The notes under the pieces are model-generated. The model saw only the letters and a program-made list of their open reading frames with translations, made no database searches and was not told where the DNA came from. A DNA stretch of 10,703 nt. Origin: Acidobacteriota bacterium. GTDB taxonomy: Bacteria > Acidobacteriota > Thermoanaerobaculia > Thermoanaerobaculales > Thermoanaerobaculaceae. The stretch covers positions 1 to 10,703 of the forward strand of contig JAJXUY010000029.1 in assembly GCA_021782525.1 (NCBI GenBank), read 5' to 3'. The position numbers were made by a program, and so were the translations under genes. Shown here one piece after another: positions 5,325 to 10,703 of the stretch. Position 1 is the first letter of the stretch. Every line of letters begins with the position of its first letter.

Positions 5325-7079
5325 TCAGGGTTCGAGGTTCATCTTGCGCAGGAGGGCGGCAAAGCGCGGGTCGGCGCACAGAGGATCGCAGAACGGCATG
5401 GTGCTGATGACCGTGATGTTCGGGTCGCACTCGTCGACCGCCCGCTCCATCCAGAGAAACGCCTCGTCGATCTCTCCCAGACCAAGGTGGGTCCAAGCGC
5501 AGCACGTAGGCAGGACGTACGTCCGGGTAGCCATCGCCTGGAGCTGGAGGAGCAGCGAGCGGGCCTCGGCCGTGTGACCGCTCTGCCCCAGGGCCAACCC
5601 GAGCCAGCCCAGCGTGTACGGCGTGCCGCCGGAGCGCTCGACCGCCTGCCGTTGCGGCCCGATCGCTTCCTCAAGCCTCCCGCTGTCTCGCAGGATGATC
5701 CCCACCATCATCGGGTGAATGTAGTGCCCGGGAGCGGTCTCCTCACAGAGCTGCACCTCCTGCAAGGCCCTGCCGTAATCGCGCGCCATCCACAGGGCAA
5801 TGCCGAGCCAGAGGCGCAGCTGGGAATTGAGCGGATCGAACTCCAGTGCGAACTCGAGCTGGGCGACCGCCTCGGGCAACCTGCCCTGCGGCAGCAGCAC
5901 GGCCTGCACGTACCGAAACCTGACCACCGGCGACGACGGGTTCAGCTCGAGGGCGGCGGTCAGCTCGCGCTGGGCTTCAGGCCAGTCGTACTCCAGCACC
6001 GCGTGAAGGAGCCCCAGCAGGCCGTGCGTTTCGCCCAGGGTGGGGTCGAGCTCGACCGCTCTCAATGCGGCCCACAACCCTGCCGAAAAGGTTTCCCGCG
6101 GAGGACGACAACCGAGAAAACCTGTCCAGTAGCAGATCTCCGCGAGGCCATCGTACGGGAGCGCGGACCGCGGGTCGCGAGCGATGGCCTCTTCGTGACA
6201 CGCTTTGGCCTTGGCGAAGCCCTCGGACGTCGCCCTGTGCATGGCGTGCCGGCCGAGACGGTACAGCTCGTAGGCCCGCACGTCCTCGGTCGGCTTGCTT
6301 CGGGTCCATCCGCGTGCACCGTGCGCGGGTAGCGCAGGGATGTGCGCGGCGAGGTCCTCGGCGATGCAGGTCTGAAGCGCGAACACCTCGCCCATCTCGG
6401 CGTCGTACCGCCCGGCAAAGACATGGGTCTGGTCGGAGACCTGGATCAGCTGCACGTTCATCTCGACCCTATCGCCGGTGCGGCGGACGCCGCCTTCCAC
6501 AGCGTAGTCCACGCCAAGCTCACGTCCTATGTGGGCCACATCCTTGTCGCTGTGCTTGTAGTGCATGGCCGTTGTGCGGGCGATCACGGCGAGCGGCTCG
6601 GGCGCGACCTGGCACAGAGCCGTGATGATCTCGTCCGTCATCGCGTCACTGAAGTACTCCTCGGCCTGCTCGCCACCCGCGTTCGCGAACGGCAGCACGA
6701 CGAGCCGCACCCGCCTTGGCGCCGCGGGCGTGAGCGTCTCGGCTGCCGAGGCGCTCACCAGGAACCGGTAGCCCCGCTTGGGCAACGTCTCGACGTACCG
6801 GGGCTGCTTCGCCGAGTCGCCGAGCGCCTCCCGCAGCCTGGCGATCGCCGTGTTGAGGTTGATCTCCACGTCGACGAGGGCATCGCCCGGCCACAGCCGC
6901 CGCTGCAGCTCCTCTCTGGTGACCACGTCCCCTGCGTGCTCGAGCAGGATCGACAACACCTCGAACACCTGCTCGCGCAGCCGGATCTTCACCCCCTGCC
7001 TTAAGAGGCAGCCGGCCTCCAGCTCCGCTTCGAACTCGCCGAAGCGGACGAACTTGGAAAGAGCGGGACTCTGCTGCAT
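5325..7079 (-). CDS. Winged-helix transcriptional regulator with TolB-like and TPR domains
   Basis: Encodes 584 residues from ATG 7079, preceded by AGGCGAG seven bases upstream. Residues about 12-108 are an OmpR/PhoB-type winged helix (FGEFEAEL, LLEHAGDVVTREELQRRLWP, VDVEINLNTAIARLREALGD, and ending RYVETLPKRGYRFLV). Residues about 124-248 are TolB-like, of the kind fused to CadC-type regulators (VRLVVLPFANAGGEQAEEYF, DEIITALCQV, LGVDYAVEGGVRRTGDRVEM). Residues about 270-575 are helical TPR repeats (ALRAVELDPTLGETHGLLGL, ALELNPSSPVVRFRYVQAVL, ALEFDPLNSQLRLWLGIALW), ending with FAALLRKMNLEP. There is no transmembrane segment between the DNA-binding and TolB-like parts, so it is probably cytoplasmic, unlike CadC. 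No phosphoacceptor receiver domain is present. It is divergent from the small secreted protein at 7481, a likely but unproven target. The architecture is common in Acidobacteriota. Confidence 0.9.
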   Translation of the reverse strand: MQQSPALSKFVRFGEFEAELEAGCLLRQGVKIRLREQVFEVLSILLEHAGDVVTREELQRRLWPGDALVDVEINLNTAIARLREALGDSAKQPRYVETLPKRGYRFLVSASAAETLTPAAPRRVRLVVLPFANAGGEQAEEYFSDAMTDEIITALCQVAPEPLAVIARTTAMHYKHSDKDVAHIGRELGVDYAVEGGVRRTGDRVEMNVQLIQVSDQTHVFAGRYDAEMGEVFALQTCIAEDLAAHIPALPAHGARGWTRSKPTEDVRAYELYRLGRHAMHRATSEGFAKAKACHEEAIARDPRSALPYDGLAEICYWTGFLGCRPPRETFSAGLWAALRAVELDPTLGETHGLLGLLHAVLEYDWPEAQRELTAALELNPSSPVVRFRYVQAVLLPQGRLPEAVAQLEFALEFDPLNSQLRLWLGIALWMARDYGRALQEVQLCEETAPGHYIHPMMVGIILRDSGRLEEAIGPQRQAVERSGGTPYTLGWLGLALGQSGHTAEARSLLLQLQAMATRTYVLPTCCAWTHLGLGEIDEAFLWMERAVDECDPNITVISTMPFCDPLCADPRFAALLRKMNLEP

Positions 7080-7480
7080 GTGACTCGCCTGCGTCCCCGG
7101 CCGGCCGCGGCGACTCGTCCGCCGCGAACAGCCACCCCACCAAACGCTCCGTCACAGGTGATCTTCCCCTACGGTAAGGATTAGGTCAGAAATAGTCAAG
7201 GCACTGTCTATGGTCAGGGCAAGGCTGGCGCCCTAGGTTGGTTTCACAATGCAGGCAGCACACGAAAACAGTCGGGAACGGCCCGCCACGCCGTCCGCGC
7301 CGGCCCAGCAAGGCCCCAACCGGCGGCGCAGCGAAACGCCGGCATGCTCGCCATCGGCGCGAGGCGCCACCGGGCCGGCCTGCGCGCCGGAGCTCGAGCG
7401 TTCTCCCCCCACGGCCGGCCTACGGGAGGCGAAAGACGCACGGCGCAGCTCACCTTCTCGAACACGCAACGGAGGGGATC
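7080..7480. other. Divergent intergenic region between the regulator and the small secreted protein gene
   Basis: About 400 bases without a convincing gene. Open frames running through 7238-7480 are upstream read-through of the 7481 gene and off-frame Arg/Pro-rich shadows. The regulator's promoter lies at 7171-7199. A short imperfect palindrome TCACAGGTGA (7152-7161) lies just inside the predicted transcript start of the regulator and could be an operator. I find no clear promoter boxes for the rightward gene. Confidence 0.5.
7171..7199 (-). promoter_or_regulatory. Sigma70-type promoter of the regulator gene
   Basis: On the minus strand TTGACT (7199-7194) is separated by exactly 17 bases from TACCGT (7176-7171), which keeps the TA...T of the -10 element. 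The area is A/T-rich relative to its surroundings. Transcription would start near 7164 and leave a leader of about 85 bases before ATG 7079. Confidence 0.5.
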
Positions 7481-8041
7481 ATGATCACTCGCAGAAAGAC
7501 CATCGTCATGGTTGCCGTCGCGGCCACGGTGACCGCGATCGCGCTCTTTGCGGCCACCGGCGCGTCCGCCGCCGACAACAAGGGGTACAAGCTCGAAGGT
7601 GTCTGGGTCGCGAAGGTCCAGGGGTCGCCGGTGCAGTGGACCTATACCTTGTCGCCGGACCCGTCGGGCCGACGAGCGGCCCTCGCGGGGTTCATCCAGG
7701 TGGGGGTGCGGCCTGTTCTTCTCGGGATCTTTCCCGACGCCGAGTTCTCCAGCCCGATCGTCGGCGAACTGGTGATTAGAGCGGACGGCGTAATTGTTTT
7801 CAACTCCGTCTGGTACGGGATGAAGACCGGCTTTCCCTTCGACCAGATCGTCTACATCGGCATGAACAGCGGCGAGTCCAGGCGCACCGCGGAGAACAAG
7901 GCCGAGGGCACGCACAACATCGCGTACTACGACCCCAGCTCGGATCAGGACGGGGACGGGCTTCCCGATCCGGGCGCGGTCCCGGTGCTGGTTCTCCCCG
8001 TGACGACGGTAGACACGCGGTTGTCGCTTTCACCGCCGTAA
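7481..8041 (+). CDS. Small secreted protein of unknown function with an Asp-rich calcium-type loop
   Basis: Encodes 186 residues from ATG 7481. The GGAGG at 7471-7475, five bases upstream, sets the start; the frame is open further upstream to 7238 but that part lacks protein character. Residues 1-30 are a signal peptide (RRK, a hydrophobic core VMVAVAATVTAIALFAATG, then ASA). The mature part begins ADNKGYKLEGVWVAKVQGSP and is rich in predicted strands (about 39-58, 68-83, 94-110, 121-127), suggesting an all-beta fold. Near the C-terminus, residues 155-163 read DQDGDGLPD, resembling the calcium-binding loops of thrombospondin type 3 repeats, but only one copy is present. I do not recognise the family. 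Its divergent neighbour is the winged-helix/TPR regulator, and the propeller gene follows on the same strand after 208 bases. Confidence 0.78.
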   Translation: MITRRKTIVMVAVAATVTAIALFAATGASAADNKGYKLEGVWVAKVQGSPVQWTYTLSPDPSGRRAALAGFIQVGVRPVLLGIFPDAEFSSPIVGELVIRADGVIVFNSVWYGMKTGFPFDQIVYIGMNSGESRRTAENKAEGTHNIAYYDPSSDQDGDGLPDPGAVPVLVLPVTTVDTRLSLSPP

Positions 8042-8058
8042 GCACACATGAACGGGCG

Positions 8059-8077
8059 GGCCGCCGGTGGGCCTTTT
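8059..8077 (+). terminator. Weak hairpin plus TTTT after the small secreted protein gene
   Basis: GGCC (8059-8062) and GGCC (8070-8073) can pair around a seven-base loop and are followed directly by TTTT (8074-8077), 17 bases after the stop. The stem is only four base pairs, so this is a tentative intrinsic terminator. If it works, the propeller gene downstream needs its own promoter within 8078-8237, where I see no clear boxes. Confidence 0.25.
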
Positions 8078-8237
8078 CGGCTCATCTCGCAAGCTCACGG
8101 GCTGACCACCGACGGCCTCGCTCCACCCGGGCGAGCCGCGCCTGCGAAGCCGAGGAAAGGAAGGAAGGCGTACGCGGCCCAAGCGTCCGGTGGTTGCAGC
8201 AGGTCCGCCGGCGCAGGAAAGAGTCGGGAACCGGAAT

Positions 8238-8243
8238 AGGAGG
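8238..8243 (+). promoter_or_regulatory. Consensus Shine-Dalgarno of the propeller gene
   Basis: AGGAGG lies six bases before ATG 8250, ideal spacing. It fixes the start there rather than at the in-frame GTG 8190, which would add 20 residues in front of an otherwise normal signal peptide. Confidence 0.8.
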
Positions 8244-8249
8244 CCGTCA

Positions 8250-10148
8250 ATGAAGAGACTTGCGTTCGCAGCGGTGATCATGATGCTCGCAAGTTCGTGG
8301 GCGAGCGCGCAGTTCGTCCAGCAGGGTGACAAACTCGTCGGTGCGGGAGCCGTGGGGCAGGGACTCCAGGGTTCTTCCGTGGCACTCTCCGCCGACGGCA
8401 ACACCGCGATCGTGGGGGGTGCGATCGACGCCAACTGGAAAGGCGCAGCCTGGGCGTTCACCCGCTCGGGCGGCGTGTGGACCCAGCAGGGCGCCAAGCT
8501 CGTCGGCAGCGGCGGGGGGCCCATCGACTGCCAGGGGGGCTCGGTCGCCATCTCGGCCGACGGCAACACGGCCATCGTTGCCGGTCTCTTCGGCGGCACC
8601 GTAGCCAACGGTGCGGCCTGGGTGTTCACCCGCTCGGGCGGGGTGTGGATAGAGCAGGGGCCGAAGCTCGTCGGCAGTGGCGCTGAGGTCACGCGGCCGT
8701 ACGGTTTCTACAAAGGGATCTCCGTCGCCCTCTCCGCCGACGGCGACACGGCCGCCGTGGGCCAGGTCTTCGACGAGCCTCTCGGTGCGGCGTGGGTGTT
8801 CACCCGCGTCGGCGGGGTGTGGACGCAGCAGGGCACCAAGCTCGTCGGGACCGGCGTGGATGGTTCCTGGGCGGCATTGGGGTGGTCGATCGCTCTCTCT
8901 GCCGACGGGAACACGGCCATCGTCGGAGGTCCCGAGGACCACGAGCGTGACGGTGCAGCATGGGTGTTCGTCCGTTCCGGGACGGCCTGGACGCAGCAGG
9001 GTGGGAAGCTTGTCGGCACGGGGGCGATGAGCGGGGCAGGGCAGGGCAGCTCGGTCGCCCTCTCGGCGGACGGCAATACCGCCATAGTTGGAAGCTCAAG
9101 GGGCAATGCCGTATGGGTGTTCACGCGCTCGGGCGGCGTGTGGACGCAGCAGGGCGAGAAACTCGTCGGCACCAGCACTGCGGGGCCGACCCACCAAGAG
9201 GCCGTGGCCCTCTCAGGCGATGGTGATACCGCCATCGTGGGAGGGAACGACTACACCGGCGGGATCGCCGCCTGGGTGTTCACGCGCACAGGCGGCGTGT
9301 GGACGCAGTTGGGCGACAACTTCGTCGGTACGGGCGCTGTGGACCCGGCCCACCAAGGCGTCTCTGTGGCTCTCTCGTCCGATGGCACGACGGCCATCTT
9401 GGGCGGAGCCAGCGACAACGGCGGGGCCGGAGCGGCGTGGGTGTTCGTCCGCCAGGGCGGTCCCAGCGCCCTCTGGGTTCCGGTGGTGGCCCACACCGAA
9501 GGGAAGAAGGCCAGCCAGTGGCGCAGCGACGTCGGTCTGCTCAACCCTGGCACCGGCACGGCCAACGTCACGCTCACCTTCCACGGGCCCGATGGCCTCG
9601 TGACCAACACCACCTACGTACCCGCCGGTGCGCAGTCGGTCCTCGTCGACGTCGTCGCCCAGCTCGGCGCGAGCGGCCAAGGCGCGCTGGAGGTCTCGTC
9701 CGACCGGTCACTCAAGGTAACCTCGCGGACGTACCACCAGGCCTCCGCCGATGCGGCGTGTGACGCCAACGGCACCAAGGGGCAGAGCTACCCCTCACTC
9801 GCCGCCGGCGAAGGCCTCTCCCAGGGCCAGGCGGCGTGGCTGCCGCACCTGGCGGAGAACGCGGTCTATCGGACCAACATCGGCCTGGTCAACGTCGGCG
9901 CCGTGGAGGCCACGGCGAAGGTCGAGCTGTACGACGGGGCCGGCAGCCTGCTGGCGAGCTACGACGTGACGCTGCCCCCCGGGCAATGGAGTCAGAAGAC
10001 GAAACCGTTCGCGAGCATGGCCGGGCAGACGGCGCTGGATCACGGCTATGCCAGGGTGGCGGTGACGTCGGGTGCCGGGGTGGTCGCGTTCGCCTCGGTG
10101 ATCGACAACCTCACCAACGACCCGACCACGATCACGATGCAGCGGTAG
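8250..10148 (+). CDS. Secreted seven-repeat beta-propeller protein with duplicated C-terminal beta-sandwich module
   Basis: Encodes 632 residues. Residues 1-20 are a signal peptide ending ASA before QFVQQG. Residues 22-404 hold seven repeats of 51-58 residues with the plan KLVGTG...SVALSADGNTAIVGG...GAAWVFTR, then GGVWTQQG. The KLVG element begins near residues 29, 84, 140, 198, 254, 305 and 358. This resembles FG-GAP/integrin-alpha-like propeller blades. Seven units fit a seven-bladed ring, and the opening FVQQGDKL matches the WTQQGxKL linking strand, so it could close the ring with the last blade. Residues about 408-525 and 528-632 are two related modules (LWVPVVAHTEG...RSDVGLLNPGTGTANVTL and AWLPHLAENAVYRTNIGLVNVGAVEATAKV), probably beta-sandwiches. 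No membrane anchor or sorting tail is evident. A role in surface or extracellular binding is inferred, and the ligand is unknown. Two hairpins follow the stop. Confidence 0.88.
   Translation: MKRLAFAAVIMMLASSWASAQFVQQGDKLVGAGAVGQGLQGSSVALSADGNTAIVGGAIDANWKGAAWAFTRSGGVWTQQGAKLVGSGGGPIDCQGGSVAISADGNTAIVAGLFGGTVANGAAWVFTRSGGVWIEQGPKLVGSGAEVTRPYGFYKGISVALSADGDTAAVGQVFDEPLGAAWVFTRVGGVWTQQGTKLVGTGVDGSWAALGWSIALSADGNTAIVGGPEDHERDGAAWVFVRSGTAWTQQGGKLVGTGAMSGAGQGSSVALSADGNTAIVGSSRGNAVWVFTRSGGVWTQQGEKLVGTSTAGPTHQEAVALSGDGDTAIVGGNDYTGGIAAWVFTRTGGVWTQLGDNFVGTGAVDPAHQGVSVALSSDGTTAILGGASDNGGAGAAWVFVRQGGPSALWVPVVAHTEGKKASQWRSDVGLLNPGTGTANVTLTFHGPDGLVTNTTYVPAGAQSVLVDVVAQLGASGQGALEVSSDRSLKVTSRTYHQASADAACDANGTKGQSYPSLAAGEGLSQGQAAWLPHLAENAVYRTNIGLVNVGAVEATAKVELYDGAGSLLASYDVTLPPGQWSQKTKPFASMAGQTALDHGYARVAVTSGAGVVAFASVIDNLTNDPTTITMQR
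8313..9461 (+). repeat. Seven tandem coding repeats (propeller blades)
   Basis: The DNA repeats with a period of about 153-174 bases. Recurrent landmarks are CTCGTCGG (8334, 8499, 8667, 8841 and 9162, with variants at 9009 and 9321), GCCGACGGCAA and variants, and GTGTGGAC.CAGCAGGG. Blades 5-6 are shortest (51 and 53 residues) and blade 3 is longest (58). Residues in the core strands are conserved while the loops vary strongly, as expected for a ligand-binding propeller. Confidence 0.85.
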
Positions 10149-10162
10149 CCGGCGGACCCGGG

Positions 10163-10198
10163 CGGCGCGGAGCGGGGCCATACTCCCCGCTCCCGCCG
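10163..10198. terminator. First hairpin after the propeller gene
   Basis: GGAGCGGGG (10169-10177) pairs with CCCCGCTCC (10185-10193) around a seven-base loop. With one bulged C at 10168 the stem extends by five pairs (CGGCG 10163-10167 with CGCCG 10194-10198). It begins 14 bases after the stop. No T tract follows. Confidence 0.5.
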
Positions 10199-10214
10199 TG
10201 CCTCATCGTTCGGG

Positions 10215-10247
10215 AGCGAAGCCCGCGCCGACAACGCGGGCTTCGCT
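10215..10247. terminator. Second, perfect 13-bp hairpin before ettA
   Basis: AGCGAAGCCCGCG (10215-10227) pairs perfectly with CGCGGGCTTCGCT (10235-10247) around the loop CCGACAA. The following bases CTGTCATCC contain few T. Stacked behind the first hairpin, it probably isolates ettA from upstream transcription. Confidence 0.65.
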
Positions 10248-10316
10248 CTGTCATCCCGGACCGGGCTGCGAGGGGGTGCTCTCGGGCCGGCGGATCCCGC
10301 TGCGCCCCACTGCGGC

Positions 10317-10322
10317 TACACT
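10317..10322 (+). promoter_or_regulatory. -10-like element placing the ettA transcript start at its ATG
   Basis: TACACT lies six bases before the ettA ATG, so RNA polymerase would begin at or next to the A of ATG. No Shine-Dalgarno lies in the preceding 20 bases. Together these suggest a leaderless mRNA. A matching -35 is not evident. The decayed copy at 5109 keeps a similar hexamer at the same distance. Confidence 0.45.
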
Positions 10323-10328
10323 CTCGCC

Positions 10329-10703
10329 ATGGCGAAGCAGGACGAACCCAACAAGGTCATCTACTCGATGGTGGGCGTCGGCAAGGTGCACGGCACCAAG
10401 CAGGTGCTCAAGGACATCTACCTCGGCTACTTCTACGGCGCCAAGATCGGCGTCATCGGCCTCAACGGCGCGGGCAAGAGCACGCTGCTGCGCATCATGG
10501 CCGGCGTCGAGAAGGAGTTCATCGGCGAGGTCGCGATCTCCCCCGGCTACTCGGTCGGCTTCCTCGAGCAGGAGCCGAAGCTCGACCCGGGCAAGACCGT
10601 CCTCGAGGTCGTCAAGGAGGGCGCGGCCGAGACCGTCGCGCTGCTCGCCGAGTTCGAGGCGATCTCCGACAAGTTCGCCGAACCGATGGAGCCCGACCAG
10701 ATG
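10329..10703 (+). CDS. ettA: EttA, ABC-F energy-dependent translational throttle protein (N-terminal part)
   Basis: The first 125 codons are present and the gene runs off the right edge. ABC-F proteins are soluble ATPases without membrane domains; EttA binds the ribosomal E site and gates the first elongation step according to the ATP/ADP level. MAKQDEPNKVIYSMVGVGKV is the typical N-terminus of the EttA group. The Walker A motif is GLNGAGKST at residues 44-52, followed by LLRIMAGVEKEFIGEV. The Q-loop glutamine is in FLEQEP (Q81). The signature and Walker B motifs, arm, linker and second ABC domain lie beyond the window. The gene is preceded by two hairpins and appears leaderless. A decayed copy of its first 47 codons lies about 5.2 kb upstream in the same orientation. 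Confidence 0.92.
   Translation, partial: MAKQDEPNKVIYSMVGVGKVHGTKQVLKDIYLGYFYGAKIGVIGLNGAGKSTLLRIMAGVEKEFIGEVAISPGYSVGFLEQEPKLDPGKTVLEVVKEGAAETVALLAEFEAISDKFAEPMEPDQM

Noticed and set aside
5340..5370. Apparent continuation of EttA similarity (QE at residues 81-82) past 5325
   Set aside because: The matching bases lie inside the regulator's C-terminal codons, which encode a family-typical LLRKMNLEP ending on the other strand, so the match is best treated as chance.
4548..6332. Plus-strand ORF of 594 codons crossing the SnoaL-like gene, the ettA remnant and the antisense of the regulator
   Set aside because: Only the short ettA-like segment within it has homology-like content. The rest is off-frame or antisense to well-supported genes and compositionally random.
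7238..7480. Upstream extension of the small secreted protein to 7238
   Set aside because: The extension would bury a clear signal peptide and the GGAGG site at 7471-7475. The 81 extra residues are Arg/Pro-rich.
8042..8249. Possible riboswitch leader before the propeller gene
   Set aside because: I looked for conserved c-di-GMP-type and other familiar aptamer cores and found none. The segment is simply GC-rich with an A/G-rich patch.

Overview
The window is a stretch of GC-rich bacterial chromosome (third codon positions are almost all G or C). It is dominated by secreted proteins of mostly unknown role. An Acidobacteriota-like or similar high-GC soil-type Gram-negative host is my inference. 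It rests on a winged-helix/TolB-like/TPR regulator of the kind common in that phylum, on secreted proteins ending in repeated beta-sandwich modules, and on several weak or absent Shine-Dalgarno sites. No phage, transposase, integrase, CRISPR, rRNA or tRNA is visible.

Left part (1-3321): a minus-strand gene running off the left edge encodes a secreted right-handed beta-helix protein with a fibronectin-III domain between two Pro/Thr-rich linkers. It is the true reading frame of that locus; a 619-codon ORF in another frame at 214-2073 is a shadow. Its upstream region holds a perfect TGTGA-N6-TCACA palindrome like the operators of the Crp/Fnr family. Divergent from it is a PAP2-like membrane protein with an eroded phosphatase signature. 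A perfect 13-bp hairpin separates that gene from the next, convergent gene.

Middle part (3322-5324): a minus-strand secreted protein made of two related alpha/beta domains is broken by a one-base expansion of a G run. Divergent from it is a secreted SnoaL/NTF2-like protein. Downstream lies a decayed copy of the 5' end of ettA, with the ATG changed to CTG and the Walker A lysine lost. It matches the intact ettA that begins at 10329.

Right part (5325-10703): a cytoplasmic winged-helix/TolB-like/TPR regulator (minus) is divergent from a small secreted protein with an Asp-rich calcium-type loop. Next comes a secreted protein predicted to be a seven-bladed beta-propeller with a duplicated C-terminal beta-sandwich module. 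Two strong hairpins follow, and then the start of ettA, the ABC-F energy-dependent translational throttle protein, which looks leaderless.

The most notable structural point is that the regulator, the small secreted protein and the propeller protein sit between a decayed and an intact copy of the ettA 5' end. This may be the scar of an insertion or of a tandem duplication. I see no convincing new defence or mobile system. The individual oddities are listed as findings.
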